Notes: a model not told the origin generated them from the sequence alone. Positions 7,548 through 16,353 are shown, counted from the stretch's first letter. The stretch: DNA of 64,000 bases from JAVBTR01 sp031556065 (GCA_031556065.1 JAVBTR010000017.1:6142-70141); one strand, 5' to 3'. Numbers and translations are program-made.

Positions 7548-9773
7548 ATGACGCAAACGCCGCAGCAAGTTCTGGAAGCCACAGTGGCCCAAACCACATA
7601 CCGCAACGAGGATAACGGTTACACCGTTTTACAGGTGCGCCAGGGCAAGGAATATGTCACTGTGGTGGGTACCATGCCTGAACTGTCCCCTGGGGAACAG
7701 GTGGTGTTCACAGGGAAGTATATCGAGCATCCCCAGTATGGCAAGCAATGGAAAATGGAGGCCGTAGAAATTCTGCGGCCCACCACCCTTTTGGGCATTG
7801 AACGGTATCTGGCTTCGGGCCTTATTAAGGGCGTTGGGGCGGCCACCGCGAAGCTGATTGTGGATCACTTCGGCGAAGAAACCCTGCAAATCATGTCCGA
7901 CCACCCGGAGCGGCTTTCGGAAATCCCTAAGATCGGCAAAAAGCGGGCGGCTCAGATCGGGGCCAGCTATTTGGAGCAAGAGCAATCCCGCCAGGCCATT
8001 GTGTTTTTGCAAAGCTATGGCATTCCTGTGACCTATGCGGTTAAAATATCCAAGCTCTATGGGGAAAACGCCCCTCAGATCATACGAAACAACCCCTACA
8101 AGCTCATCGACGACATTGAGGGCATCGGCTTTAAAACCGCCGACCAGATCGCCCTTTCTTTGGGCATTTCCGGGGATTCCCCCCAGCGGATCGCCTCCGC
8201 CATTAAATACGTTCTAAGGGATGCCGCCCAGTTCAGTGGGCATGTGTTTTTACCCCAGGAGGAATTAATCAGCCGCACCGCCAGAATGCTTTCAGTGTCC
8301 GAAGCCCAGGTGGCCCACGAACTGTCCGGCATGCTCCTGGCAAAAGATCTGGTAGCGGATTTTTTCGACGGGGACCGCTCCGGCATCTATCTGGATTCCT
8401 TCAACAGGGCCGAACGGGAAGTGGCCAAGCGGCTGTATGAATTGTTCTATGCCATCCCTCCCCGAAAGCAGGATGTGTCCAAGGATATCCTATCCTTTGA
8501 AAAGCATACCAGCATTATGCTAAGCCCTTTGCAAAAGCAGGCGGCCCAGAAGGTGATGGAAAACGGGGTGACAGTGATCACTGGCGGCCCCGGCACCGGG
8601 AAAACCACTTTAATTAATTGCATGCTTTCCCTTTTATCTGGAGAAAAGACCCTGCTATGCGCCCCCACAGGCCGGGCTGCCAAACGCATGACGGAAGCCA
8701 CTGGGGCAGAAGCCAAAACCATTCACCGCCTCTTAGAATACGGCGGGGATGAAAACGTTTTTAACCGCAACCAGGAAAACCCCATCGAAGCCGATTGCAT
8801 TATTGTAGATGAAATGTCCATGGTGGATCTGATGCTCATGCGCAGCCTCCTTCGGGCCATTGAGCCTGGTACACGGCTTATTATGGTGGGGGACGCGGAC
8901 CAGCTTCCTTCTGTTGGGGCAGGGAACATATTAGGAGATATCTTATCAAGCGGCGCCATTCCCACTGTCCGCCTTACAGAGATTTTCCGCCAGGAGGATG
9001 GCAGCCGCATTGCCCACAACGCCCACCGGATCAACCGGGGCGAAATGCCTGTTTTAAACGAAAAAAACACCGATTTCTTTTTCGAGCGCAGGCAAACCCC
9101 GGAAGAAACCCGGAAAACCATTGTGGAACTGGTATCCGCCCGTCTGCCCAAATATTTAGGCTATAAAAAGGATTATGCCAAGAACATCCAGGTGCTTTCC
9201 CCCATGAAAAAGGGCGAGTGCGGGGTGCTGATGCTCAACCAGCTTTTGCAGGAGGCCCTGAACCCCAAAGGCCCTGGCAAGCCCTTTATACAATATGGGG
9301 ATCAGGTGTTTCGCCTAAACGACAAGGTGATCCAAACCAAGAACGATTACCAGATGGAATGGGTCAAGGAAGGCTATGGCAGCACAGAAGAGGGCCAAGG
9401 GGTCTTTAATGGGGATATTGGGGTGATCCATTCTGTGGACATGGAAGAGCACAGCCTTACCATCTTGTTCGACGATGACCGGGAGGCCATCTACCAATCC
9501 CAGGATTTGGAAAACATTGACTTGGCCTATTGTTTGTCTGTGCACAAGAGCCAGGGTAGCGAATTCCCGGTGGTGATCCTGCCGGTGGTACCCGGACCCC
9601 AAATGCTCTTGACAAGGAACCTTTTCTACACTGCCTTGACTCGCGCCCGGCAACTGGTGGTGCTGTGCGGCCGGGAAGACGTGATCATGCAAATGGTAAA
9701 CAACAATTACATTACTAAGCGCTATACCAACCTGGCCCTGCGGTTAAACGAAATGGCCGCACTGTATTCATGA
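7548..9773 (+). CDS. recD2: RecD2-type SF1 ATP-dependent DNA helicase
   Basis: Helicase of 741 aa acting in DNA repair and replication-fork processing. The N-terminal OB-like region and helix-hairpin-helix repeats are followed by the helicase core: Walker A GGPGTGKTTL (about residue 345), DEMSMVD (motif II), VGDADQLPSVGAG, and the C-terminal CLSVHKSQGSEFP motif. The longer reading frame from 7380 overlaps the VanY gene and is not a credible start; ATG 7548 begins with the typical TVAQTTYRNEDNGYTVLQV. It shares ATGA with comF. Confidence 0.96.
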   Translation: MTQTPQQVLEATVAQTTYRNEDNGYTVLQVRQGKEYVTVVGTMPELSPGEQVVFTGKYIEHPQYGKQWKMEAVEILRPTTLLGIERYLASGLIKGVGAATAKLIVDHFGEETLQIMSDHPERLSEIPKIGKKRAAQIGASYLEQEQSRQAIVFLQSYGIPVTYAVKISKLYGENAPQIIRNNPYKLIDDIEGIGFKTADQIALSLGISGDSPQRIASAIKYVLRDAAQFSGHVFLPQEELISRTARMLSVSEAQVAHELSGMLLAKDLVADFFDGDRSGIYLDSFNRAEREVAKRLYELFYAIPPRKQDVSKDILSFEKHTSIMLSPLQKQAAQKVMENGVTVITGGPGTGKTTLINCMLSLLSGEKTLLCAPTGRAAKRMTEATGAEAKTIHRLLEYGGDENVFNRNQENPIEADCIIVDEMSMVDLMLMRSLLRAIEPGTRLIMVGDADQLPSVGAGNILGDILSSGAIPTVRLTEIFRQEDGSRIAHNAHRINRGEMPVLNEKNTDFFFERRQTPEETRKTIVELVSARLPKYLGYKKDYAKNIQVLSPMKKGECGVLMLNQLLQEALNPKGPGKPFIQYGDQVFRLNDKVIQTKNDYQMEWVKEGYGSTEEGQGVFNGDIGVIHSVDMEEHSLTILFDDDREAIYQSQDLENIDLAYCLSVHKSQGSEFPVVILPVVPGPQMLLTRNLFYTALTRARQLVVLCGREDVIMQMVNNNYITKRYTNLALRLNEMAALYS

Positions 9774-10477
9774 GCGCCTTTGCCCAAAAGATCATAGCGC
9801 TGCTTTTTCCAAGCCATGCCAAATGTCTGGCCTGTGATACCCCGCGCATCGAAAAGGGCGGCCCGCCCCTGTGTGTGCCTTGCCTCGATAAAATGGAAAC
9901 AGAACGGTTTTCGGCCAATGTCTGCGACAAATGCGGCCACGAACTAAAAGGCGGCCCCTGCCATTTTTGCAAAACCGGGGTAGCCAAGCCCATCGTTTGG
10001 ATGCGGGCCAGCCATCCGTACCACGGGGTGGCCGGAAACATTGCCCGCAAGTTTAAATACCACGGGATAACTGTGGCCGGAACCATGATGGTAACGGAAA
10101 TGGTCCATGTGTTTTCTGTTTCAAGACCCCCGCAAATCGATATCTGCACCTACGTGCCTACTTCGCCTAAGAATCTGCGGCTTCGGGGTCAGGACCATGC
10201 CCTGCTTTTATGCCAGGACTTTTGCGAAAAGACAGATATACCCTTCGTAGCCTTACTAAAAGCTTTGCCCACACACAAGAACCAAGCGAATCTGAACAAA
10301 AAGGCCCGCATACAAAACAAAAAGGGGGCTTATGAGGTGATCGGCCAGGTGAAGGGCCTGAATATCCTATTGATCGACGATGTGGTGACAACCGGCGCCA
10401 CGATACGTGAATGCGCCAACATGCTTTTAAAAGCAGGCGCTGCCTCGGTGAACGTGCTTTCCTACGCTTTCTCTTAA
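9770..10477 (+). CDS. comF: ComF family phosphoribosyltransferase-like protein
   Basis: A 235-aa ComF/GntX-type protein, linked in Bacillus to uptake of transforming DNA. The N-terminus has a zinc-ribbon with paired cysteines (CLACD, CVPCLD, CDKCG, CHFCK). The C-terminal phosphoribosyltransferase fold carries the PRPP loop LLIDDVVTTGATIREC. Start overlaps the recD2 stop as ATGA, indicating translational coupling. The recD2-comF pair ends before the tRNA promoter. Confidence 0.9.
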   Translation: MSAFAQKIIALLFPSHAKCLACDTPRIEKGGPPLCVPCLDKMETERFSANVCDKCGHELKGGPCHFCKTGVAKPIVWMRASHPYHGVAGNIARKFKYHGITVAGTMMVTEMVHVFSVSRPPQIDICTYVPTSPKNLRLRGQDHALLLCQDFCEKTDIPFVALLKALPTHKNQANLNKKARIQNKKGAYEVIGQVKGLNILLIDDVVTTGATIRECANMLLKAGAASVNVLSYAFS

Positions 10478-10483
10478 AGAAGG

Positions 10484-10512
10484 TTGTCAAAACCTAAGCC
10501 TTGTGGTAAAAT
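10484..10512 (+). promoter_or_regulatory. Promoter of the tRNA-Arg repeat locus
   Basis: TTGTCA (10484-10489), a 17-bp spacer and TAAAAT (10507-10512) sit 15 bp before the first half-tRNA copy. No other good promoter lies in the 94-bp units, so the transcript should carry three half-tRNAs before the intact one. Confidence 0.75.
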
Positions 10513-10526
10513 AAGCGATGCAAAAT

Positions 10527-10808
10527 GTTTCCGTAGCTCAGCAGGATAGAGCGGTCGCCTCCTAAGAGAACCTACTGTGATCGCTTTTGACCTAAATGAA
10601 CCTCACTCCAAAAGTTGCATGTTTCCGTAGCTCAGCAGGATAGAGCGGTCGCCTCCTAAGAGAACCTACTGTGATCGCTTTTGACCCAAATGAACCTCAC
10701 TCCAAATGTTGCATGTTTCCGTAGCTCAGCAGGATAGAGCGGTCGCCTCCTAAGAGAACCTACTGTGATCGCTTTTGACCCAAATGAACCTCACTCCAAA
10801 AGTTGCAT
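10527..10808 (+). repeat. Three 94-bp tandem units, each a tRNA-Arg 5' half plus a 54-bp spacer
   Basis: Units begin at 10527, 10621 and 10715. Each starts with the first 40 nt of the tRNA-Arg gene, from the acceptor strand to just past the anticodon loop (ending CCTCCTAAG), then switches to an unrelated 54-nt spacer beginning AGAACCTACTGTG and ending GTTGCAT. Copies differ by single bases (T/C and A/T), so they are real rather than an exact assembly echo. The intact tRNA follows in register at 10809. The break in the anticodon loop resembles the crossover point of tRNA-targeting integrases. Confidence 0.9.
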
Positions 10809-10885
10809 GTTTCCGTAGCTCAGCAGGATAGAGCGGTCGCCTCCTAAGCGACAGGCCGTGGGTTCGAATCCCGCCGGGAACGCCA
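10809..10885 (+). tRNA. tRNA-Arg (anticodon CCT)
   Basis: A full cloverleaf of 77 nt: acceptor GTTTCCG pairs with CGGGAAC, the anticodon stem GTCGC/GCGAC encloses loop CTCCTAA with anticodon CCT, and the T arm holds GGTTCGAATCC. Discriminator G and an encoded CCA end the gene. It reads AGG arginine codons. The intact copy is the last of four repeats and lies beside the integrase gene, so it is the probable attachment site of the mobile element. Confidence 0.95.
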
Positions 10886-10888
10886 CCT

Positions 10889-10940
10889 GAGAACTCTGAA
10901 AGCCTTGATTTGTCTAGGTTTTCGGAGTTCTCTTTTTTTT
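10889..10940 (+). terminator. Terminator after tRNA-Arg
   Basis: GAGAACTC and GAGTTCTC pair, extended by TGAAAGCCT against AGGTTTTCG, and are followed by eight T residues. It ends the tRNA transcript. Confidence 0.88.
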
Positions 10941-10945
10941 CCGTA

Positions 10946-11187
10946 CCGTCCAGTTTGCCGTTTTTTTGATTAGCAAATTAGCAAAATCGATTAGCAATTG
11001 CAATTTGGAGAACGCTCTGTCCAGCAATTTTTCGCTCAAAAACCTGCTAATCGGAGGGCTGTTTTTGCACCCCTTGCACCCCATTTTCAGACCCATTTGC
11101 TAATCGCATCTTTTGACCTGCCCCTTTATTTGCTAATTTATTTTCACGAATTAGCAAACTGGACGGACTGCAGGACTTGCATTAGCA
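10946..11187. repeat. ATTAGCA repeat cluster and 13-bp inverted repeat at the integrase end of the element
   Basis: ATTAGCA occurs at 10969, 10977, 10990, 11150 and 11181, and its complement TGCTAAT at 11045, 11098 and 11131: eight copies in about 220 bp with flanks close to RATTAGCAAAT. A perfect 13-bp inverted repeat CCGTCCAGTTTGC (10946-10958) / GCAAACTGGACGG (11154-11166) brackets most of them. Placement between the tRNA and the 3' end of int fits arm-type sites bound by integrase or excisionase. Binding is inferred. Confidence 0.6.
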
Positions 11188-12580
11188 GATTGGGGTTGCT
11201 CGTCAGCGCTGCTGCAATGGCGTTTACATCCAATGCTGGGGGTGTCTCTTGAGTAGCCTTTGGTATAGGCGCTGGTTCCGATGCTGGTTTTGTGCGAACA
11301 GGGAGCTTGTCTTTTGAAGCTTTGTCCTTTTTATAGAACTTTTTCTCCATCTCATTGGACAAATGCCGCCTGTCCTCGTCCAGAATATGCGCATACCGCC
11401 TCGTAACCATCTCCGGGGTATTCCATCCACCATCGCCCTGCACGGCCTTTACATCGCCATTGGAGAGCTTTAATTTCACACCTGCACTGGTATGGCGAAT
11501 ACTGTGGAACACGACCTCATCTAGGTTAATATCGGGATCGCCCATCTGCTCCAGAATGTCCTTGAACCGCTTGTTCAAATGCTCCGTCATCAATGGCCGT
11601 CCATTTGCTTGGCAGATGATCATATCATAATCCGAGTACCCGTCAAGCCCAAGCTCTTCCTTGTACTTTCCTTGCAGCCGCCTTAATACCATCAGCTTTT
11701 GAACTACCGTATCAGGAAGATACACATTGCGAATGCTGCCCTCAGTTTTGGGCTGTTTTAGCACCACTATGGTGCGTGTTCCGGGGTAGAGATTGGGGAA
11801 CTTGAACATGATATCCATCTTCGGGAGCTTTTCTACTAACTTTTTGTCCACCCTGTCGATCACGCGGTCAATATAGAGCATTTGTGTTTCCGCGCTGAAT
11901 TTTTCCCATTGTGCACCGCCTACCTCACCGCCGCGCATACTGCAAGCAAAGGCAAGCTGTATGGCGCAATGGATGACATAGAAGTCATAAATCTCGGGCC
12001 GATCCGTAAACTCCATGACTTTGTGCAGCTGCTCTGGGGTCAGTGCTTGCCGCTTCTTTTCCTTGTGTTCAGGCAGCGTTGCGTTCAAGAATGGGTTCTT
12101 GGCAATATACTCCCACTTCACCGCCAGATTGAAAGCGCACCGCAGTACCTTATGGATATCATGAATGATAGAAGGTGTCAGCCTGTCCCTTTTGGTCTTG
12201 CCGGGATTGACCACAGGCTCCGCTTCATTGAGCAGGAAGTGATAATAATCCACTACAGTCTTTGTTCTTATGCTCCGCAGCTTCTTGTCCCCCAGATAAG
12301 GATACACGTAGTTTTCAAGCAAGCCCACATTCCCGTCATAGGTGGAAGCCACCCATTTTTGCTCCCCATATTTCTCAATGAACTCATGCAGGAACTCCCG
12401 CACTGTAAGCTCAATCTGATCCACATGGATGTTCTGGGAAAACTCATACTCCAGCTGCGCTTTGCGCGATTTGGCGGCATTGTAGCTTAAGCCGGATTCC
12501 CAAACCTGATGTTTATTCTTGCCCTCGCCCTCGGTGTAAACGATGGCGTAGGCCTTCCCTCTTTTGACGATTGATGCCAT
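11144..12580 (-). CDS. int: Tyrosine recombinase / integrase of the mobile element
   Basis: Site-specific recombinase of 478 aa that should integrate and excise the element at the neighbouring tRNA. It has an N-terminal arm-binding domain, a SAM-like core-binding domain (about residues 60-170) and a C-terminal catalytic domain. Catalytic residues are visible: Arg in SMRGGEV, His-x-x-Arg in FHSIRHTS and the Tyr nucleophile in RRYAHILD. A charged, Pro-rich tail of about 60 residues follows. The ATG at 12580 is 1 nt after the stop of the excisionase-like gene, so the two are one unit. No frameshift is seen. Confidence 0.95.
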   Translation of the reverse strand: MASIVKRGKAYAIVYTEGEGKNKHQVWESGLSYNAAKSRKAQLEYEFSQNIHVDQIELTVREFLHEFIEKYGEQKWVASTYDGNVGLLENYVYPYLGDKKLRSIRTKTVVDYYHFLLNEAEPVVNPGKTKRDRLTPSIIHDIHKVLRCAFNLAVKWEYIAKNPFLNATLPEHKEKKRQALTPEQLHKVMEFTDRPEIYDFYVIHCAIQLAFACSMRGGEVGGAQWEKFSAETQMLYIDRVIDRVDKKLVEKLPKMDIMFKFPNLYPGTRTIVVLKQPKTEGSIRNVYLPDTVVQKLMVLRRLQGKYKEELGLDGYSDYDMIICQANGRPLMTEHLNKRFKDILEQMGDPDINLDEVVFHSIRHTSAGVKLKLSNGDVKAVQGDGGWNTPEMVTRRYAHILDEDRRHLSNEMEKKFYKKDKASKDKLPVRTKPASEPAPIPKATQETPPALDVNAIAAALTSNPNLLMQVLQSVQFANS

Positions 12581-12581
12581 G

Positions 12582-12797
12582 TTACTGTCCTCCGATTTCT
12601 TCGTTATGATCTAGCCAGTTATCGAAAGAGAGTTTAGAAACACGTACCGTGCGCCCTACCCGAATCACCTTGAATAAGTTGGTCTGGCACAACTCATACG
12701 CCTGCCGTCTGCCTATTCCCAGGATCGATTGAATCTCTGCCACAGAATAGGTTCTCTTTCCTATATCGGCAATATTGCTTAACTGCCCGATTGTCAT
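12582..12797 (-). CDS. xis: Excisionase-like helix-turn-helix protein
   Basis: A 71-aa DNA-binding protein with a MerR/excisionase-type winged helix: YSVAEIQSILGIGRRQAYEL is followed by an arginine-rich wing (VIRVGRTVRVSKLSFDNWL). Such proteins sit just upstream of integrase in Tn1549/Tn916-type elements and direct excision. It ends 1 nt before int. AGGGAGG upstream of the ATG is a good ribosome binding site. Function is inferred from fold and position. Confidence 0.85.
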   Translation of the reverse strand: MTIGQLSNIADIGKRTYSVAEIQSILGIGRRQAYELCQTNLFKVIRVGRTVRVSKLSFDNWLDHNEEIGGQ

Positions 12798-12947
12798 AAC
12801 CTCCCTTCACCGCAATCAGGCTGATCGAACCGCACCAAGCGTCGTGTAATGCTCTTGCATTATAAGCCGGTTTTCGCAGTCCATCAATGATGCGGATCGT
12901 AATCTTAAGTGCACCGGAGAACATTAAAATGAAATATTGTTATGATT

Positions 12948-12965
12948 TATATCCATATGGATATA
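12948..12965. promoter_or_regulatory. Perfect 18-bp palindrome upstream of xis-int
   Basis: TATATCCATATGGATATA is a perfect palindrome in an AT-rich stretch, about 150 bp upstream of the xis start and beside the possible structured region at 13040-13200. It could be an operator for an element regulator or a promoter part. No regulator is assigned. Confidence 0.4.
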
Positions 12966-12969
12966 TAAT

Positions 12970-13365
12970 TCAAGTTAGTAGTGAAAGATGGTTTCTTTGC
13001 GCAACCATTACGTAATACGGATAAAAGAATATTGCTACAGGCTGCGGTCAGCTTTGCCGCACATAGCCCCGGGATACCGCTGTCTTGTCGTCGACTGGCG
13101 AATATCCCAGGGACTCCCCCTCTAGTCTGGTGGGGGGCTGTGAAGAAGTCTCATTATTTCCGCACTAGATCGTCGCGCCTTGCCTGCCACAGCAAGGTCA
13201 ACAGGAAACGTGGATCGCTCTGGCTAAGCCGTCCTCGCGCCGTCCTGTTTATCGCTCCCGCAATGCGGATGAATGTACCTGTAACAATATATTCGGTTTT
13301 CAAGTTTCAATAAAGGAAAATAATCCCTTCACCATATGTGACAAATATGAGCCAATCGAGGGGTC
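12970..13365. other. Non-coding region with several hairpins, possible structured RNA
   Basis: No convincing gene is present in these roughly 400 bp. GC-rich hairpins are visible: TGCGG/CCGCA (13043-13061), CCCCC/GGGGG (13116-13136) and CCTTGC/GCAAGG (13178-13197). A 110-codon frame on the plus strand (12981-13313) is rich in Arg, Pro and Trp and has no ribosome binding site, as expected of a translated structured RNA. Direction and identity are unknown; an Rfam covariance search would decide. Confidence 0.35.
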
Positions 13366-13791
13366 TTACTCTGGAATTTTCTTTAGGAACTCCATAATCT
13401 TGTCCAGTCCATCCAAAATGCTTCTGTTCACGGTGTCCCTGCGAACCCCTTCAGAGCGTGCTATTTCCGATGTGCTCAATCCTAGAAAGAAATGTGTATA
13501 GATTCGCTTAGCTTGCTTTCCAGACAGTGTTGCCATTGCAGCATATAACTGCTTGCGAGATACCTTCTGTTCGTATATCTCCTCCGGAGTCATGGAATCA
13601 TGTGCATGACCGCCTATGATCCCATCTTTCCAGTCAAAAGAGCCATAAGCTTTATATCGATATACACTGCGGAGATAAGAAGCTTCCTGACGGTTAAACT
13701 GTCGCATTGCATCAGCGACTTCATCGGATACCTCAACAAAGCAGTTCTCATGGTAGAATGGGTATAGTTCCCGCAAATTGATAATAACCAT
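13366..13791 (-). CDS. Sigma-70-like regulator of the mobile element
   Basis: A 141-aa protein beginning MVIINLRELYPFYHENCFVE. The C-terminal half (KQLYAAMATLSGKQAKRIYT, then FLGLSTSEIARSEGVRRDTV) is a sigma region 4-like helix-turn-helix. This small sigma-like protein type is common near int/xis in Tn1549-like elements and is thought to control element transfer genes. The frame extends upstream to 13884, but AGGAGG is correctly spaced before ATG 13791, so the shorter start is chosen. Confidence 0.82.
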   Translation of the reverse strand: MVIINLRELYPFYHENCFVEVSDEVADAMRQFNRQEASYLRSVYRYKAYGSFDWKDGIIGGHAHDSMTPEEIYEQKVSRKQLYAAMATLSGKQAKRIYTHFFLGLSTSEIARSEGVRRDTVNRSILDGLDKIMEFLKKIPE

Positions 13792-13996
13792 AACATATAT
13801 CCTCCTGATTCGTCTTGTCATATCAGTAAAATAAATCAGAAGAATGGCGGCGCACGAGGCTGATAAGGTGCCTCGCCAGAGCAAGGGCTCCGTTTTATCT
13901 TAAACTTCGATTAGCATAACTCCAACCCATAATCTTTTGTTTAAACCACTCTGCTTCTTGCAGAAAATTTCCTCCATAAGAAGCGTGTCCGAACAA

Positions 13997-14033
13997 AAAG
14001 CACTGCCAGACCTAAATAGCCTGGCAGTGCTTT
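13997..14033 (-). terminator. Strong stem-loop, terminator for minus-strand transcripts
   Basis: AAAGCACTGCCAG (13997-14009) and CTGGCAGTGCTTT (14021-14033) form a perfect 13-bp stem. On the minus strand it is followed by TTTTTG, a short U tract. It lies between the sigma pseudogene and the intact sigma-like gene. Confidence 0.7.
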
Positions 14034-14139
14034 GGGGCTACGATTAAAAGTGGCTGCATGCCATGTTACGCTTGGGAGAGGAGTAATCGGCGCTTCCAAA
14101 GAAAGCATGGCAGATAAATTGCAGGAGATTCGGTAATAT

Positions 14140-14547
14140 CTATTTTAGATGCTCACTTCTTGCAGTTGTGGATTGATCATCATTACCTCGATAAACCCTT
14201 TGTTCCAACGGTGAAAGCGCAGCATATATTTTGGCTAATTTGTTTGATGTCGCCTCTTCATCCAACCACCGGTCGATGATGGCATCCTTGAGACTACCGG
14301 CATCAAAGTTGATTGATTCATCAAAAGGGATACTTGACTTATCCCGCTTCCTTACCTTTCGCACCTCGGAGCGTAGCCGATTTACGGCTGTGTTCACATG
14401 CCATCCTACCGAAGGGGGATGATCCTGCAGTTCACCAAAGTGCACACATGCCAAGACAAACGCATCCTGAACGCTTTCTTCCACATAGTCGCTAAAGCGA
14501 TGGTCATAACCAACATAAGCATTGCAAGCATGATGAACGGCTTCACT
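14140..14547 (-). pseudogene. Truncated sigma-70 family factor
   Basis: The open stretch encodes sigma region 2 features (HHACNAYVGYDHRFSDYVEE, then SVQDAFVLACVHFGELQD and VNRLRSEVRKVRKRDK) and the start of region 4 (AALSPLEQRVYRG), after which homology stops and the frame ends. Upstream a TAA at about 14548 closes the frame before a proper N-terminus, and the only start codon inside is a GTG at 14484 that would cut region 2. Both ends are missing, so it is a relic. Confidence 0.6.
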
Positions 14548-14829
14548 TTACAAACAGCGGCTTAACTGTATTACTGGTAACAGGACATTTGCATGCCCCG
14601 TTCAGCCCTCACTCTTTCCAGGAAATCAGCCCAAATTTCTACGCGCTTAACTTGCCCGCCTTCTTGGATAAAGAAGGCGGGCATAGCGGTGATGGCGTTA
14701 TGGCAAAATGCTACGCAAATCGAATTGAACTTCAGGGGTACAATTTTTTGAAACGAAGGCCGCTGAGCTTTCATAAAAAACTACCGCTCAATCCTGCCGG
14801 CACCCTATGCACACATGGTTTGGGATATG
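14548..14829. other. Gap between element end and cargo island, with one long hairpin
   Basis: No supported gene. A perfect 13-bp stem, TGCCCGCCTTCTT paired with AAGAAGGCGGGCA (14653-14683), stands out; it has no T run on either side, so it is not a standard terminator. A short minus-strand frame (14571-14774) covers it but lacks recognisable domains. This is the left border of the carbohydrate island. Confidence 0.4.
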
Positions 14830-16332
14830 CTATATTGCCGACTGATCAAAAAAGCTGCCCACCACAGGATAGAGCTTAGTTAACGCCAGTTTTTCATTCT
14901 GAGCCGTCCAAATGCCGGAGCCGGATGAAGCGAAAAATACGTTCTCTTTAGGAACAGACTTAAGTAATTCCAAGTACTTTTCATTGCTTGGCTCGGCCTT
15001 TTTGATATGCCCTGGAACCAGTGCAATGGCGGGTGCAATGGCGGGATATACATACGGCAGCAGGTTAATGAGATGGTGAGCAGTTTGAACGGCGGTTGCG
15101 TGCAGCGTTTCCGGCCCATAATGTGAAACCAAAACACGTTCGGCATTCTCGTTGATATCGCCCAGCACCATAAAACTAACGTCATCGAAGAAGATTTTGA
15201 GAACCGTAGAGGTATCATTAAAGTCATTGGATTTTTCATTGCCGAGCGCACAGATGCTGTCTTCATGGGTTTGTAAAAACAGAAATCTGGTTCCGGCTAC
15301 GCAAAACGCCTGCCCGGCATGGGGTTTAAGGTATAGGGCATCAGGATAATAGCGGTTCAGTCTGGCAAGCATGATATAAGTTGAAGGCATGAGGGGATAT
15401 TGCGAAAAGGCGGGGAAATTGAATATAATGCGCTTGAGGTCTATTTCATCATGGTGAAAACGGATTAGCTTTGCCATCAAATCCATGTGATCGTCGTGGG
15501 CATGTGTGCAAAACCATCCTGCAACAGGGATTTTTCCCCCGCTTGCTGTACCGCTCAGGTTCCGCATAATGCGAAGCACCTCATTGACAGCCGCATCCGT
15601 AGCCTGCTCGTATTCTCCGCCGTCGATCAGGAAAAGTGAGCGGTCAGGCAATTTTAGAATATAGAGCATGCCGCAGTTAGCGCTGGTGCCGGGAACCATA
15701 CGATCATAAAACAATCCAAATTGACATAGCTGTGCTTTTTCCCCCGGCAAGGCTTCTCCGCCGCTCATAGCGGTGATTGGAACGCTGACGGAATCTGTAA
15801 CAAACCGGGCGACATGGGTGTTGCCCATATAGCTGGCGCAGAGTAAGCTTCCATCCTTTTTCAGCTGTGCGAACAAGTTGTTTTCAAGACGGTTTTCAAA
15901 AATGCGTGTATAGCCTAACTTTTCGAGCTGACATAGATAGGCCTCAAAGGCTTGCGCATTGGTTTGCGTAACGGCTCGCTCCAAGCAGGGGTCTTCCTGC
16001 GGCAGGGCGGCATTTGCATGACCGGGAAGGATACGAATGTGATTTTGCTTCTTAATTATTTCGTAAGAAGCGCCTTCATAAGCGATCAGAAGATGCGTAT
16101 ACGAATCGGTGTTTTCCCTGATTTGTATTTCGCAGCCGGCCAATTGAAAATACGCTAACGCTTTGGTGATATCTTTAGGGCTAATGTTCATTTCAAAGCT
16201 AATAGGCTCATTATCATTGTAGCGGGCAAAACGCCCGCGGCCGGCATCGTAGATGCTATCCGCCATCCGGCCGCCCTCGAAAGGGGGCAGGCCGGGCAAC
16301 AATTGGCTGGCGAGATCAAAATGAATTGACAT
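14830..16332 (-). CDS. MBL-fold metallohydrolase with long N-terminal extension
   Basis: A 500-aa protein whose C-terminal half is a metallo-beta-lactamase fold: GMLYILKLPDRSLFLIDGGE opens the core, THAHDDHMDL is the HxHxDH metal motif, VLGDINENA and VPGHIKK supply later ligands. The first 220 residues are not recognised and may bind substrate. No signal peptide, so it acts in the cytosol. It is the last gene of the minus-strand glycoside operon, 21 bp after the GH38 gene, with GAGGAGG before the ATG. Likely a hydrolase of a phosphate or other ester; the substrate is unknown. Confidence 0.82.
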   Translation of the reverse strand: MSIHFDLASQLLPGLPPFEGGRMADSIYDAGRGRFARYNDNEPISFEMNISPKDITKALAYFQLAGCEIQIRENTDSYTHLLIAYEGASYEIIKKQNHIRILPGHANAALPQEDPCLERAVTQTNAQAFEAYLCQLEKLGYTRIFENRLENNLFAQLKKDGSLLCASYMGNTHVARFVTDSVSVPITAMSGGEALPGEKAQLCQFGLFYDRMVPGTSANCGMLYILKLPDRSLFLIDGGEYEQATDAAVNEVLRIMRNLSGTASGGKIPVAGWFCTHAHDDHMDLMAKLIRFHHDEIDLKRIIFNFPAFSQYPLMPSTYIMLARLNRYYPDALYLKPHAGQAFCVAGTRFLFLQTHEDSICALGNEKSNDFNDTSTVLKIFFDDVSFMVLGDINENAERVLVSHYGPETLHATAVQTAHHLINLLPYVYPAIAPAIALVPGHIKKAEPSNEKYLELLKSVPKENVFFASSGSGIWTAQNEKLALTKLYPVVGSFFDQSAI

Positions 16333-16353
16333 GGGCGTTTCCTCCTCATTGCA

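Noticed and set aside
10527..10808. Tandem repeats as a CRISPR array or as three extra tRNA genes
   Set aside because: Period is 94 bp with nearly identical spacers, so not CRISPR; each copy lacks the tRNA 3' half, so none can fold into a tRNA.
12981..13313. 110-codon plus-strand protein
   Set aside because: No ribosome binding site, Arg/Trp/Pro-rich low-credibility composition and overlap with GC-rich hairpins; better explained as non-coding or structured RNA.
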